64,000 nucleotides of DNA. Source: Planococcus glaciei. Lineage in GTDB: Bacteria; Bacillota; Bacilli; Bacillales_A; Planococcaceae. The stretch covers positions 124,001-188,000 of the forward strand of contig NZ_FNDC01000005.1 in assembly GCF_900099655.1 (NCBI RefSeq). The letters are read 5' to 3'. Every line of letters starts with the position of its first letter. Position 1 is the stretch's first letter. Below are positions 44,219 to 52,750 of the stretch, one piece after another. Below the pieces are notes generated by a model that saw only the letters and a list, made by a program, of their open reading frames with translations, was not told where the DNA came from and did no database searches. The translations under genes and the position numbers were made by a program.

Positions 44219-44959
44219 ATGTTTATTCCAAGTCTGCTTGTCATCATCGGTTTTATGATTGTGCACATCTTTACGAATGCCATCAAGCGCTTGGAGAAGC
44301 GGATGACGAACCGGCTTGTGTCGCTCGTTTCGGGCGGCTCCATCGCTTACGTTTTGCTGCATCTGGTGCCCGAACTGACGCATTACCAGGACGTTGCACA
44401 TGAAGCGGCCTTGGTTCCCTGGCTTGAAAAAGTGGACTATGTGACGTATATGTCGGCGCTGCTCGGTGTCGCGGTTTTTTACGGCATCAATCAGTTGAGC
44501 GAGAAATCCGAGCGGGAAAACCGGCGGAAAGAGAATCTGACGCGGCCATCCGTGTCGGTCTTCGCTCTTGAAATCAGCGCTTTTGCTTTGTACAATGGTT
44601 TGATCGGCTATTTGCTTCAGGAGCTGAGCGGCGACAATATTGCTGCTTATGTGGTTTACTTTATCGTCTTTTCGTTCCATTTTATCGCCAATAACCGCAT
44701 TCTCCATTTGACGCACGAAGACCTCTATACGCGGATCGGGAGATGGGTGCTGGCTTTTTCAGTTTTAACCGGATGGATTCTATACGAGGTGACGCATGCC
44801 AGTGACTTGACCTTAGCGTTCATGTCGTCGTTTCTGACGGGCGGTGTGGTCTTGAACATCCTGAACGACGAACTGCCGGAAGAACGGGAAAGCAGTTTTC
44901 CCGCGTTTATCGTAGGCATGATCTTTATCGCGGTTTTGCTGCAAGTGATTATTGTATGA
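44219..44959 (+). CDS. ZIP-like integral membrane protein
   Basis: A 246-residue protein with about seven to eight predicted helices. Elements resemble ZIP metal transporters: VLLHLVPELTH recalls the ZIP TM2 HLLPE motif, and SFHFIANN sits where ZIP proteins have HEIP. The key TM4 HNFPEG motif is replaced by SAFALYNGLIGY, so metal transport is uncertain. A cytosolic basic segment SEKSERENRRKEN links the halves. Start 44219 has AAGGGGTGG upstream; the longer frame to 44153 lacks one. Single gene. Confidence 0.65.
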   Translation: MFIPSLLVIIGFMIVHIFTNAIKRLEKRMTNRLVSLVSGGSIAYVLLHLVPELTHYQDVAHEAALVPWLEKVDYVTYMSALLGVAVFYGINQLSEKSERENRRKENLTRPSVSVFALEISAFALYNGLIGYLLQELSGDNIAAYVVYFIVFSFHFIANNRILHLTHEDLYTRIGRWVLAFSVLTGWILYEVTHASDLTLAFMSSFLTGGVVLNILNDELPEERESSFPAFIVGMIFIAVLLQVIIV

Positions 44960-44971
44960 ATGAAGAACAGT

Positions 44972-45000
44972 AAAACCGCAGTCCAGTGGCTGCGGTTTTA
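44972..45000. terminator. Bidirectional terminator
   Basis: AAAACCGCAG, loop TCCAGTGG, CTGCGGTTTTA, between convergent genes. Confidence 0.8.
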
Positions 45001-45017
45001 GTATGAGTTTTTATGGT

Positions 45018-45293
45018 TCAACGCAAAGCCCGCTGCGCCAAATGTTCATCTTCCTTTGTTACATAAAAATCGTATTGCGCATTGTTGATCTCCGCGTTTT
45101 TCGCAAACGGCACGGCGCTTCGTTCGCCGCCGCCAAAAGCCATATCCATCATGCTGATATTTGATTTCCGCACAACGTCAAAGGAAATACCGTGCGCGCT
45201 GAATTTACTGGCGGCGCTATAATACCGTTCGTTGCCGAACGCAGTGTGGACCAGGCATTTCTTTTTCATGAACAAAAAGCGAATCAATCCCAT
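45018..45293 (-). CDS. Small hypothetical protein, DUF2007-like, 91 aa
   Basis: A 91-residue protein. The pattern ERYYSAASKFSAHGISFDVV ... YDFYVTKEDEHLAQRAL resembles the DUF2007 fold (putative signal-transducing proteins), where a helix precedes a short strand and the C-terminus carries YVxxEDxxxAxxxL. The start (ATG 45293, MGLIRFLFMKKK) follows AAGGGG at about 10 bases; ATG at 45269 (MKKKCLV) is an alternative. It is about 25 bases behind a small membrane protein gene, likely the same operon. Confidence 0.55.
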   Translation of the reverse strand: MGLIRFLFMKKKCLVHTAFGNERYYSAASKFSAHGISFDVVRKSNISMMDMAFGGGERSAVPFAKNAEINNAQYDFYVTKEDEHLAQRALR

Positions 45294-45318
45294 CCCGACC
45301 AAGCCCCTTTCTGAAAAA

Positions 45319-45462
45319 CTACCTTCGCCGGAGTTCCTCCGCAATTTCTTTTAACAGTGCATTCCGCTCGTTTGCCAAACTGAATGCTTTCGCCACTAGA
45401 TAAATCACCACTGCAAATAATACAAAATAGAACACCATCATAAACATCGACAAAGACACCAT
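45319..45462 (-). CDS. Small membrane protein, 47 aa
   Basis: The frame from ATG 45462 to TAG 45319 encodes one transmembrane helix (FMMVFYFVLFAVVIYLVAKAF) followed by NERNALLKEIAEELRRR, a charged amphipathic helix. A short TM plus NExNxLLKEI helix is a recurring plan in small Bacillales membrane proteins. TAAGGACGGTGATC, nearly the full anti-Shine-Dalgarno complement, lies upstream but close to an in-frame GTG at 45480 and far from the ATG, so the exact start (47 or 53 residues) is open. It precedes the DUF2007-like gene. Confidence 0.62.
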   Translation of the reverse strand: MVSLSMFMMVFYFVLFAVVIYLVAKAFSLANERNALLKEIAEELRRR

Positions 45463-45792
45463 GTATTCCAGATTGATCACCGTCCTTACCTATATTACGC
45501 AGCAAGTTTCCAAATGTTTCAATAAAAGGCGATAACTTAAAACGATGGGAAGCCTGCTTGTGTCCCAGTTCCTCCGAATGAATTGGAAGACAAACCGAAT
45601 AATGCTGTTTCAGGGTGCTTTTTTACTGTCTGGGAACTCTATTCGCCTGAATGAATAGGACCGAAAAATCGACATCTGACAATAAAAAGATGATACTATG
45701 TCTGTAGATTAATGCGAGTGAACACCGGTTTACCCGACACAAAGAGAGAAAAAATGGATGTCTAAAGGGTTAAATGCGAAGGGGGCACGTTC

Positions 45793-47355
45793 ATGGGAGA
45801 AGCATGCAAAGTTCTGATTGTTGATGATGAAATGCTGATCCGGCAGGGAATCATCAATTACATCGAGTGGGAACAAGAAGGATTTCAAATTGTCGGAGAA
45901 GCTTCAAATGGAAAAGAAGCAATGCAGATGATCGCGGAATTTTCTCCGCATATTGTTATTACGGATATCGTCATGCCGATTATGGACGGCATCGATTTGG
46001 TGAGAGAAGCGAAATTGGCATTTCCGGAAATCGAAATCATTGTGCTGAGCAGTTTTGAAAACTTCGATTATGTGCGTTCGACGTTCCAAAACGGAGTTGC
46101 TGATTATATATTGAAGCCGAAATTGAATGGCCCTGAATTATTGCGGATCTTAAACAAGGCAGCGAGCCGGATTCCGGATCTGCACCACGCCGCATCATTG
46201 ATAGAACCGAAACGCTCAACTGAAGAAGTGTTGGAGCAGCTGATTCTCGGGTATGGCCTGTCCGCAGACATGGATAGCTTGTCTGCAGCCTTCACGGGCA
46301 GCCAGTTTATGTTGGCGAGCGTACAGGGAGGAAATTTGGAACGCTCTCAACTGAAAGCGGCTTTCGAGCACGCCCTGCCTGAAGAAGCGTCCGTTTTCGT
46401 GCTGGATTCGGGCGAATCCGATGCGCTGCTTTTGTTCAATTTTAATCCGGGGCAGCTGGATTGGATCAAACAAGCCGTCGAAACCCTGGCAAGCAAAAAC
46501 CGGGATGGCGTGTGGATGCTGGGCAAACCGTTCGATGGCATCGGCGATTTGAAAAGAGTGCATGATGAAAACCTATTGATAATGAAAAAGTATTTGTTTT
46601 ACTTGCCGGAGCAGACCTTCTTTACGTTTGATGGGCTGCCGGAAGAAAAGGCAAAACAAGCCACTTTTGATTTGAACCACTTTATCGACATGTTCAAAGA
46701 CCGCTTGTTCAATGCGGCGTTTACCTATCTGGAAAACCATGCCGATTACTTGGCAGGGCGTTACAGCAACGACAGTTTTGAATTCAAGTCGTTTTTAGGC
46801 AATGTCGTTTTCAATATCATTGTGCTGCTGGATACGATGAAATACGATATCCAGGAACTCGAGCAAAAAAAATACAGCTATTTCACGAAGATCAACGAAG
46901 CCGCTCATGTAAACGAAGCACTGGATGAGCTCAATGGCTTTCTTGGGGAAGTGCGTGAAATCCTGCTTTCAGAAGACAAGGGAAGCGAACAGGCCAAAAA
47001 CCTGAATCTCATTCTCGCGTATATTGAGCAGCATTTTACAGAACCCCTGCGGCTATCGGAAATTGCCGGCCATTTTCACTTTAATGCCTCGTACTTGTCG
47101 TCTTATTTCAGCACGCACCATAAGGAAGGGTTCAGCGAATACTTGAACCGCGTCCGGATCAAGAAATCGATGGAGCTTTTAGAAAACAGCACCGTCTCGA
47201 TTTCAAACATCAGCGGCATGGTCGGGTATTCAGAGCACAGCTATTACTGCAAGGTGTTTAAACGCATTACCGGGATGTCTCCAGGCAGTTACCGAAAGGA
47301 GATCCAAGCCCAGCATGAAAATGAAGAAAAAGGCGTTTCTCATCTTAAGAAATAA
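45793..47355 (+). CDS. YesN-type response regulator (receiver plus AraC HTH)
   Basis: A 520-residue regulator. Receiver domain 1-125 with phosphoacceptor D58 in VITDIVMPIMDG and switch Lys in YILKPKL; a long middle region (about 130-400); and a C-terminal AraC/XylS double HTH (about 410-510: LSEIAGHFHFNASYLSSYFSTHH ... ISNISGMVGYSEHSYYCKVFKRITGMSPGSYRKE). Such regulators activate adjacent carbohydrate operons. AAGGGGG precedes the ATG. The kinase gene starts 41 bp before its stop, so the two are coupled. Likely target: the sugar ABC operon that follows. Confidence 0.93.
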   Translation: MGEACKVLIVDDEMLIRQGIINYIEWEQEGFQIVGEASNGKEAMQMIAEFSPHIVITDIVMPIMDGIDLVREAKLAFPEIEIIVLSSFENFDYVRSTFQNGVADYILKPKLNGPELLRILNKAASRIPDLHHAASLIEPKRSTEEVLEQLILGYGLSADMDSLSAAFTGSQFMLASVQGGNLERSQLKAAFEHALPEEASVFVLDSGESDALLLFNFNPGQLDWIKQAVETLASKNRDGVWMLGKPFDGIGDLKRVHDENLLIMKKYLFYLPEQTFFTFDGLPEEKAKQATFDLNHFIDMFKDRLFNAAFTYLENHADYLAGRYSNDSFEFKSFLGNVVFNIIVLLDTMKYDIQELEQKKYSYFTKINEAAHVNEALDELNGFLGEVREILLSEDKGSEQAKNLNLILAYIEQHFTEPLRLSEIAGHFHFNASYLSSYFSTHHKEGFSEYLNRVRIKKSMELLENSTVSISNISGMVGYSEHSYYCKVFKRITGMSPGSYRKEIQAQHENEEKGVSHLKK

Positions 47356-49129
47356 CAGCCTGTTCATTAAGATGTTCCTGATCATGGTGATCAGCATCGT
47401 GGCGGTCTCACTGTTGATCACTTTCAGTTCCATCCGCATGTCCTCCAATTTGTTTATGGACACGTTCAGCATTTCCAATACGAAGGCGCTGGAGCAGATC
47501 GAGATAAGGTTTGAAGACTACAGCTTCGCCATCGTCAATGCGATGAACGAAGTGCAGAACAACGGCACCATCAAAAGGGTACTGACCCAGCAAAACGAAA
47601 GTGCGATTGAAACGTCGAAATCCTACCACGACATCAGCCGGCAGATCGAACGCATTTACCCGACGGTGGAAGCGTATGACGCCAACATGATCGTGCTCGG
47701 GCGAAATGAGCGCCTGTACAATATGAACTATTCAAATTGGCCGGTTTCCTGGGAAGTGCTGCGAAACCATCCGATTACCGAAGCTGCGTTCAATGAGCCA
47801 AACCGGCTGCTTTATCAATTTATGCCGTCCACTTCTTTCAACGACAAACCGATGCTTGTGGCGACAAAAGCGCTGATGGAACGGTCGACCGGTGAAATTT
47901 ACGGCGTGCTGTATTTCCCGATCCGCGAAGAGGATTGGAAAGAGCTTTACGAGGGGTATACGAGCACTGAAAACAAAGTGCTGCTTGTCGACAGAACCGG
48001 CAAAATCGTTTCCAGCAACCAGGAAGAAATGATCGGGCAGGAAACACCGGAACTTTTGTCAATGGCAAAAGAAGTTGAAAACGAAGAAGTGGAATTCAAA
48101 GATGTTCAGGTGTTCGATACCGATTACTTGCTGATGTCGCAGTACTTGCCGACCTATGATTTGTATTTGGTGAATCTGGTGGACAAAGACGCGGTGCTGG
48201 AAAATTTGATCAACACCAAAGAAATTCTGCTGATCAGCCTCGGCATCGTCTTGCTCGCTGTTATCGTAGTGTTCATCATCTCGCGGCGGATGACCAATTC
48301 GATCAGCCGGCTGGTCAAACAAATCTCGACAATCGCCAAATACGATTTCAACAAGCCGGTTGCTGAAACAGGCGGCTACGAGGCAAAGAAAATTGCCAAC
48401 GCGTTCAACTACATGCTCAACGAGTTGCAGGAGTATGTAGACTTGGTCGTCCAAGCCGAACAAAAGCAGCGCAGCGCGGAATTGATGGCGCTGCAGCATC
48501 AGATCAACCCGCATTTTCTGTATAATACGCTGGCTTCCATCAAATTTATGGTCCAGCAAGGCAAACAGGAAAAAGCGACCGATATGATCCATGCACTGAT
48601 TTCGTTATTGCAAAATGCCCTCAGCAATGTGGACCAAACCATCACCGTGGAACAGGAGATAACGGATCTGAAAAACTACGTCTTGATCAACCAGGCACGC
48701 TACGGCAACGGCATCAAAGTGAATTTCTTCATTTCGCCGGACTGCCTGGATTGCCAGCTGCCGAAATTGATTTTGCAGCCGTTCATCGAAAATGCCTTTT
48801 TCCATGCATTCAACGAGAAAAAAGAAGGCTTCGTCCAAATTCTGGTGTCGCAAAAACACGGCAACCTGGTCTGTGAAATCGTGGATAACGGCGACGGCAT
48901 GGAGATAAAAGGCGACCACACAAAAGAAGACATCAAAGAGAAACGCCATCTTTTCAGCGGCATCGGCATTCGCAATGTCCATGAACGCATCCAGATGATT
49001 TACGGGGAAGAATACGGCGTAGAAATTACAAGCAACAAAGGCGAAGGGACGAAAGTAAAAGTGGAATTGCCTATTCAAAAGTTGGATCCAGCTCCAAAAT
49101 CCAACGAAATTACAAGTATCCAAGAATAG
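47315..49129 (+). CDS. YesM-type sensor histidine kinase
   Basis: A 604-residue membrane kinase: TM1 about 17-37, an extracytoplasmic dCache-like sensor region (about 40-305), TM2 about 307-328, HAMP about 330-385 and a His_kinase (LytS/YesM) domain with phosphoacceptor His in HQINPHFLYNTLAS, then HATPase_c with LILQPFIENAFFHAF (N box) and DNGDGM (G1). The extracellular domain probably senses sugars directly or via the binding protein. Its start overlaps the end of the response regulator gene; GGAG lies 13 bases before the ATG. Confidence 0.92.
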   Translation: MKMKKKAFLILRNNSLFIKMFLIMVISIVAVSLLITFSSIRMSSNLFMDTFSISNTKALEQIEIRFEDYSFAIVNAMNEVQNNGTIKRVLTQQNESAIETSKSYHDISRQIERIYPTVEAYDANMIVLGRNERLYNMNYSNWPVSWEVLRNHPITEAAFNEPNRLLYQFMPSTSFNDKPMLVATKALMERSTGEIYGVLYFPIREEDWKELYEGYTSTENKVLLVDRTGKIVSSNQEEMIGQETPELLSMAKEVENEEVEFKDVQVFDTDYLLMSQYLPTYDLYLVNLVDKDAVLENLINTKEILLISLGIVLLAVIVVFIISRRMTNSISRLVKQISTIAKYDFNKPVAETGGYEAKKIANAFNYMLNELQEYVDLVVQAEQKQRSAELMALQHQINPHFLYNTLASIKFMVQQGKQEKATDMIHALISLLQNALSNVDQTITVEQEITDLKNYVLINQARYGNGIKVNFFISPDCLDCQLPKLILQPFIENAFFHAFNEKKEGFVQILVSQKHGNLVCEIVDNGDGMEIKGDHTKEDIKEKRHLFSGIGIRNVHERIQMIYGEEYGVEITSNKGEGTKVKVELPIQKLDPAPKSNEITSIQE

Positions 49130-49184
49130 TCATACCAACTATCTCGCAAGTTTGAAATATCTAAAAATTTTCAAAGGAACACCT

Positions 49185-49212
49185 AAAGATTGTGCTAACA
49201 ATCTTTTTTTTT
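49185..49212 (+). terminator. Rho-independent terminator after yesMN
   Basis: AAAGATTGT, loop GCTA, ACAATCTTT followed by TTTTT. It separates the regulator pair from the transporter operon. Confidence 0.88.
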
Positions 49213-49219
49213 ATGCCGC

Positions 49220-49256
49220 TATACTGTATGAAAGGTGCAAAATGAAGCGCTTACAA
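49220..49256. promoter_or_regulatory. Promoter and cre-like site of the sugar ABC operon
   Basis: A -10-like TATACT at 49220-49225 has no good -35 box, as expected for an activator-dependent promoter. On the minus strand 49242-49256 reads TTGTAAGCGCTTCAT, matching the cre consensus WTGNAANCGNWNNCW except for one position. Its place just downstream of the -10 would allow CcpA roadblock repression. Function is inferred. Confidence 0.5.
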
Positions 49257-49271
49257 AAAGGGGGATTTTTG

Positions 49272-50570
49272 ATGAAGAAATTTTATCTTATGCTCGTGCT
49301 GCTGGTTGGATTGGCTGTATTGGCAGCTTGTTCTTCGGGGGATGAAGAAGCAAGCGGCGGAAGCAGTGCAGAAGGTGCAGGAAGCGCAGATACCATTACA
49401 GCTTGGGCTTGGGATCCGGCATTCAATATTGCAGCGCTTGAGAAAGCAAAAGAAGCATATAACGGTGACGGCGATTTCGAAGTGAAAATCATTGAAAATG
49501 CACAAGACGACATCATCCAAAAACTTAACACAGGGCTTAGCTCAGGTACGACGAAAGGGATGCCAAACATTGTCCTGATCGAAGATTACCGTGCACAAAG
49601 TTTCCTGCAGGCTTATCCGGATGCATTCCATCCGTTGACAGACGTTATTAACCCGGAAGATTTTGCAGATTACAAAATTGCTACAACAAGCCATAACGGC
49701 GAACAATACGGATTGCCATTCGATTCAGGCGTAGCCGGATTGTACGTTCGTACGGACTACTTGGAGCAAGCAGGCTACACAGCAGAAGATCTGACGAACA
49801 TCACGTGGGACGAATACATTGAAATCGGCAAGAAAGTAAAAGAAGCAACAGGCAAAAACATGCTGACATTGGACCCGAACGATTTAGGCCAAATCCGCAT
49901 GATGATCCAGACGAACGGTTCTTGGTACGTGAAAGAAGATGGTTCAACACCGAACCTTGCAGGAAACGAAACACTTGCAAAAGCATTCGAAACATACAAA
50001 AAGATGATGGATGCAGACATTGGGAAAATCGTTTCTGACTGGAGCCAGTTTGTCGGCGCATTCAACAGCGGCGATGTTGCCAGCGTACCAACAGGAAACT
50101 GGATCACGCCAAGCATCAAGCAAGAAGCAGAACAATCAGGGAAATGGGCAGTTGTGCCAATGCCGCGTTTGGATATGGAAGGCGCAGTCAACGCTTCTAA
50201 CTTGGGCGGAAGCTCGTGGTACATCTTAAACGTAGACGGCAAAGAAGAAGCGGCAGATTTCATGCTGAACACATTCGGCTCAAATGCTGACTTGTACCAG
50301 ACACTTGTAAAAGACATCGGCGCTCTTGGAACTTACTCAGCAGCAGCTGAAGGCGACGCTTATGCAGTAGAAGATGAATTCTTCGGCGGACAGCAAATCA
50401 TCACCGACTTTTCGAAATGGACAGATGAAATTCCTGGCGTCAACTATGGCCTGCACACATATGCCATCGAAGACATCTTGGTTACAGGGATGCAAGACTA
50501 CCTAAAAGGCACAGAGCTGACAAAAGTGCTTGAAAATGTTCAAGGGCAAGCGGAAGCACAACTTAAATAA
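49272..50570 (+). CDS. Sugar ABC transporter substrate-binding lipoprotein
   Basis: A 432-residue extracytoplasmic binding protein (family 1 solute-binding, MalE/MsmE-like). Lipoprotein signal MKKFYLMLVLLVGLAVLAAC with the lipobox LAAC, then a serine/glycine-rich linker and the two-lobed fold (ITAWAWDPAFNIAALEKAKEAYN ... KLNTGLSSG ... YGLPFDSGVAGLYVRTDYLEQAGY). Start 49272 is chosen for AAAAAGGGGG upstream and for the lipoprotein signal; the frame extends to 49152 without support. First gene of the operon; likely ligand is a galacto-oligosaccharide, judged from the glycosidases downstream. Confidence 0.93.
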   Translation: MKKFYLMLVLLVGLAVLAACSSGDEEASGGSSAEGAGSADTITAWAWDPAFNIAALEKAKEAYNGDGDFEVKIIENAQDDIIQKLNTGLSSGTTKGMPNIVLIEDYRAQSFLQAYPDAFHPLTDVINPEDFADYKIATTSHNGEQYGLPFDSGVAGLYVRTDYLEQAGYTAEDLTNITWDEYIEIGKKVKEATGKNMLTLDPNDLGQIRMMIQTNGSWYVKEDGSTPNLAGNETLAKAFETYKKMMDADIGKIVSDWSQFVGAFNSGDVASVPTGNWITPSIKQEAEQSGKWAVVPMPRLDMEGAVNASNLGGSSWYILNVDGKEEAADFMLNTFGSNADLYQTLVKDIGALGTYSAAAEGDAYAVEDEFFGGQQIITDFSKWTDEIPGVNYGLHTYAIEDILVTGMQDYLKGTELTKVLENVQGQAEAQLK

Positions 50571-50591
50571 TTGCACGGGAAACAATAAAGC

Positions 50592-50662
50592 CTTGAGTTG
50601 CCGCTAATGGACTGGTCGAAGTGCTTTATCACTCGCCAGCCAGGCGCAGCTCAAGTTTTTTT
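50592..50662 (+). terminator. Intercistronic hairpin (attenuator) after binding-protein gene
   Basis: CTTGAGTTGCCGC pairs with GCGCAGCTCAAG, followed by TTTTTTT. It lies 21 bases after the binding-protein stop and before the permease genes. Partial termination here would make the binding protein more abundant than the permeases, as commonly seen in sugar ABC operons. Confidence 0.7.
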
Positions 50663-50699
50663 AAAATGATGAGAATCATAGAAATCAGAATTGCGTAAT

Positions 50700-50822
50700 C
50701 GGTGTCCAGACTCCAGCGCCCAGCCCCTCGGGGTCTTAAATCACTTCACTCTGGAAATCAGAATTTCCTGCGCGAAGTGCATTAAGCCTGTTGGAGCTCC
50801 ATGGGCGCTTGCGCTTTTCTTA
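50700..50822 (+). repeat. Degenerate Bacillales-type dispersed repeat
   Basis: TGTCCAGACTCCAGCGCCCA, then GCCCCTCGGGGTC, a variable middle, and the end GGGCGCTTGCGCTTTTCTTA. The outer parts resemble a repeat I remember from many Bacillus genomes (GTGTCTAGCTCCAGCGCC ... GGCGCTTGCGCTTTTC). It occupies the spacer between the binding-protein and permease genes. Identification is from memory. Confidence 0.5.
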
Positions 50823-50839
50823 TAGGAGGAATGAGAAAC

Positions 50840-51781
50840 ATGAACCAGCAAGCTACAAAAAAAGACGAACTGGATCTTCCGCTGCGCTATAAAGAAACAA
50901 GACGCGAAAAAACCGGTGTATTTTTTAAGAAAAAAGTCGGTTGGTTGTTTGTCATTGTCTCAGTCATCGCCATTACGATTTTCAACTTTTACCCTATGGT
51001 CCAGGCTTTTCTTTTATCGTTCCAATCCGGGATGGGCAGCAACCTCGAGTATGTAGGATTGGCCAACTGGCAGCGATTGTTCGGCGATCCGACGTTTATC
51101 GCAGCGCTAACCAATACATCAATTTATCTGCTGATTCAAGTTCCATTGATGATTGTATTGGCGTTATTCTTCTCGGTTCTGTTAAATGATCCCAATTTGA
51201 AATTCAAAGGCTTTTTCAGAATCGCGATTTTCTTGCCGTGTGTCACTTCACTGGTTGCCTATTCGGTCATCTTTAAATACCTGTTTGGTGTGGATGGCAT
51301 CATCAACGTGTTCTTGCTCAAGTTCGGCTTTATTTCCGAAACGATCAACTTCCTGGCTGATCCGTTCTGGGCGAAAGTGGTCATCATTCTCGCCATCACG
51401 TGGAGATGGACGGGCTACAACATGATTTTCTATTTGGCGGCTTTGCAGAACGTTGACAAGTCGATCTACGAAGCAGCGAAAATTGATGGAGCAAACTCCA
51501 TCCAGCAATTTTTCCAAATTACCGTGCCAATGTTGAAACCGATCATTTTGTTCACTTCAATCACGTCGACAATCGGTACGTTGCAGATTTTCGATGAAAT
51601 CGTCAACATCACGAACGGCGGGCCCGGCAATGCGACGATTTCAATTTCGCAGTACATCTACAACCTGTCGTTCGAATACACGCCTGACTTCGGTTATGCA
51701 TCGACTGTCTCTTACGTCATTGTGATTCTAGTGGTAATTCTTTCGATTATTCAATTCAGAGTGGCGGGTGAGAAGAAATGA
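50840..51781 (+). CDS. Sugar ABC transporter permease 1 (MalF/MsmF-like)
   Basis: A 313-residue membrane protein with six helices and an N-terminal cytosolic extension (about 1-40). The EAA loop that contacts the ATPase is YEAAKIDGANSIQQFFQITVPMLKP, matching the EAAxxDGA consensus. Start 50840 (MNQQATKKDE) uses TAGGAGGA upstream; the ATG nine bases earlier is too close. It overlaps the next permease gene by 4 bp (ATGA). Partner ATPase is probably the MsmK-type protein encoded at 59483-60580. Confidence 0.93.
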   Translation: MNQQATKKDELDLPLRYKETRREKTGVFFKKKVGWLFVIVSVIAITIFNFYPMVQAFLLSFQSGMGSNLEYVGLANWQRLFGDPTFIAALTNTSIYLLIQVPLMIVLALFFSVLLNDPNLKFKGFFRIAIFLPCVTSLVAYSVIFKYLFGVDGIINVFLLKFGFISETINFLADPFWAKVVIILAITWRWTGYNMIFYLAALQNVDKSIYEAAKIDGANSIQQFFQITVPMLKPIILFTSITSTIGTLQIFDEIVNITNGGPGNATISISQYIYNLSFEYTPDFGYASTVSYVIVILVVILSIIQFRVAGEKK

Positions 51782-52605
51782 AGAACATCAAAAGAGTCTT
51801 TATCTATGTGTTTCTAAGCCTTGCAGCCATTGTCTCCATTTTCCCGTTCTTATGGATGCTCGTCAGCATCACCAATAAATCATCGGATGTGACAAAAGGG
51901 CGTTTGCTTCCAGGGACCCATTTGATCGAAAACATGACGACGCTTTTTGAATCAGTGGACATCGTTCCGGCCTTGGTCAACTCGACAATTATCGCGGTCA
52001 TCACGACCGTAGTGACGCTCTTGCTGGCATCGCTTGCCGGCTACGGTTTTGAAATCCACCGCAGCAGAGGAAAAGACATCGTCTTTAACATCTTGCTGTT
52101 GTCGATGATGATTCCGTTTGCAGCAATCATGGTGCCGTTGTACCGCATGTTCGGCAGCATCAGCGACACGGCGCCGCTTTTTGGCATCGACTCGCTCGGC
52201 GCGGTCATTTTGCCGACAGCGACTACGGCGTTCTTCATCTTCTTCTTCCGCCAGAACACGAAAATGTTTCCGAAAGATTTGGTGGAAGCGGGAAGAATTG
52301 ATGGCTTGAGCGAAATCGGCGTCTTCTTCCGGATCTACATGCCGACAATGAAAACGACGTATGCCGCAGCAGCGATCATCACGTTCATGAACAGCTGGAA
52401 CAACTACTTATGGCCATTGGTCATCTTGCAATCACCGGAAAAACGGACCATTCCATTGCTGATTTCCAATTTGGGCTCGAGCTACTCGCCTGACTACGGC
52501 GTCATCATGTCGGCGATCGTCATCGCGACATTGCCGACAGCGCTGGTGTTCTTCCTGATGCAGAAACACTTTGTAGCCGGCATGATGGGATCAGTTAAGG
52601 GTTAA
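51778..52605 (+). CDS. Sugar ABC transporter permease 2 (MalG/MsmG-like)
   Basis: A 275-residue six-helix permease with the EAA loop VEAGRIDGLSEIGVFFRIYMPTMK, slightly variant but with the conserved G and DG. It forms the heterodimeric channel with permease 1, to which it is translationally coupled. The C-terminal MQKHFVAGMMGSVKG is the standard end of this family. A hairpin (52609-52647) follows. Confidence 0.93.
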   Translation: MKNIKRVFIYVFLSLAAIVSIFPFLWMLVSITNKSSDVTKGRLLPGTHLIENMTTLFESVDIVPALVNSTIIAVITTVVTLLLASLAGYGFEIHRSRGKDIVFNILLLSMMIPFAAIMVPLYRMFGSISDTAPLFGIDSLGAVILPTATTAFFIFFFRQNTKMFPKDLVEAGRIDGLSEIGVFFRIYMPTMKTTYAAAAIITFMNSWNNYLWPLVILQSPEKRTIPLLISNLGSSYSPDYGVIMSAIVIATLPTALVFFLMQKHFVAGMMGSVKG

Positions 52606-52608
52606 ATG

Positions 52609-52647
52609 AAAATAGCTGCACTTGCCTCAGGCGGGCGCAGCTATTTT
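52609..52647 (+). terminator. Hairpin between permease and alpha-galactosidase genes
   Basis: AAAATAGCTGC and GCAGCTATTTT pair around a GC-rich loop; only TTTTG follows, so it is a weak terminator or mRNA-processing structure. Read-through into the glycosidase genes is expected. Confidence 0.55.
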
Positions 52648-52750
52648 GATACATATCGATTAACACGAAAAACACAGTGATTTTAGCAAGCGAATAAATT
52701 AAGGGAATTAGAAAGTCCGCTTGATCTGCTTTACTACGAGGAGGTATAGT

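Noticed and set aside
45284..45505. 73-residue frame on the minus strand
   Set aside because: It overlaps the better 47-residue transmembrane frame and the DUF2007-like gene start; its sequence lacks protein-like patterning.
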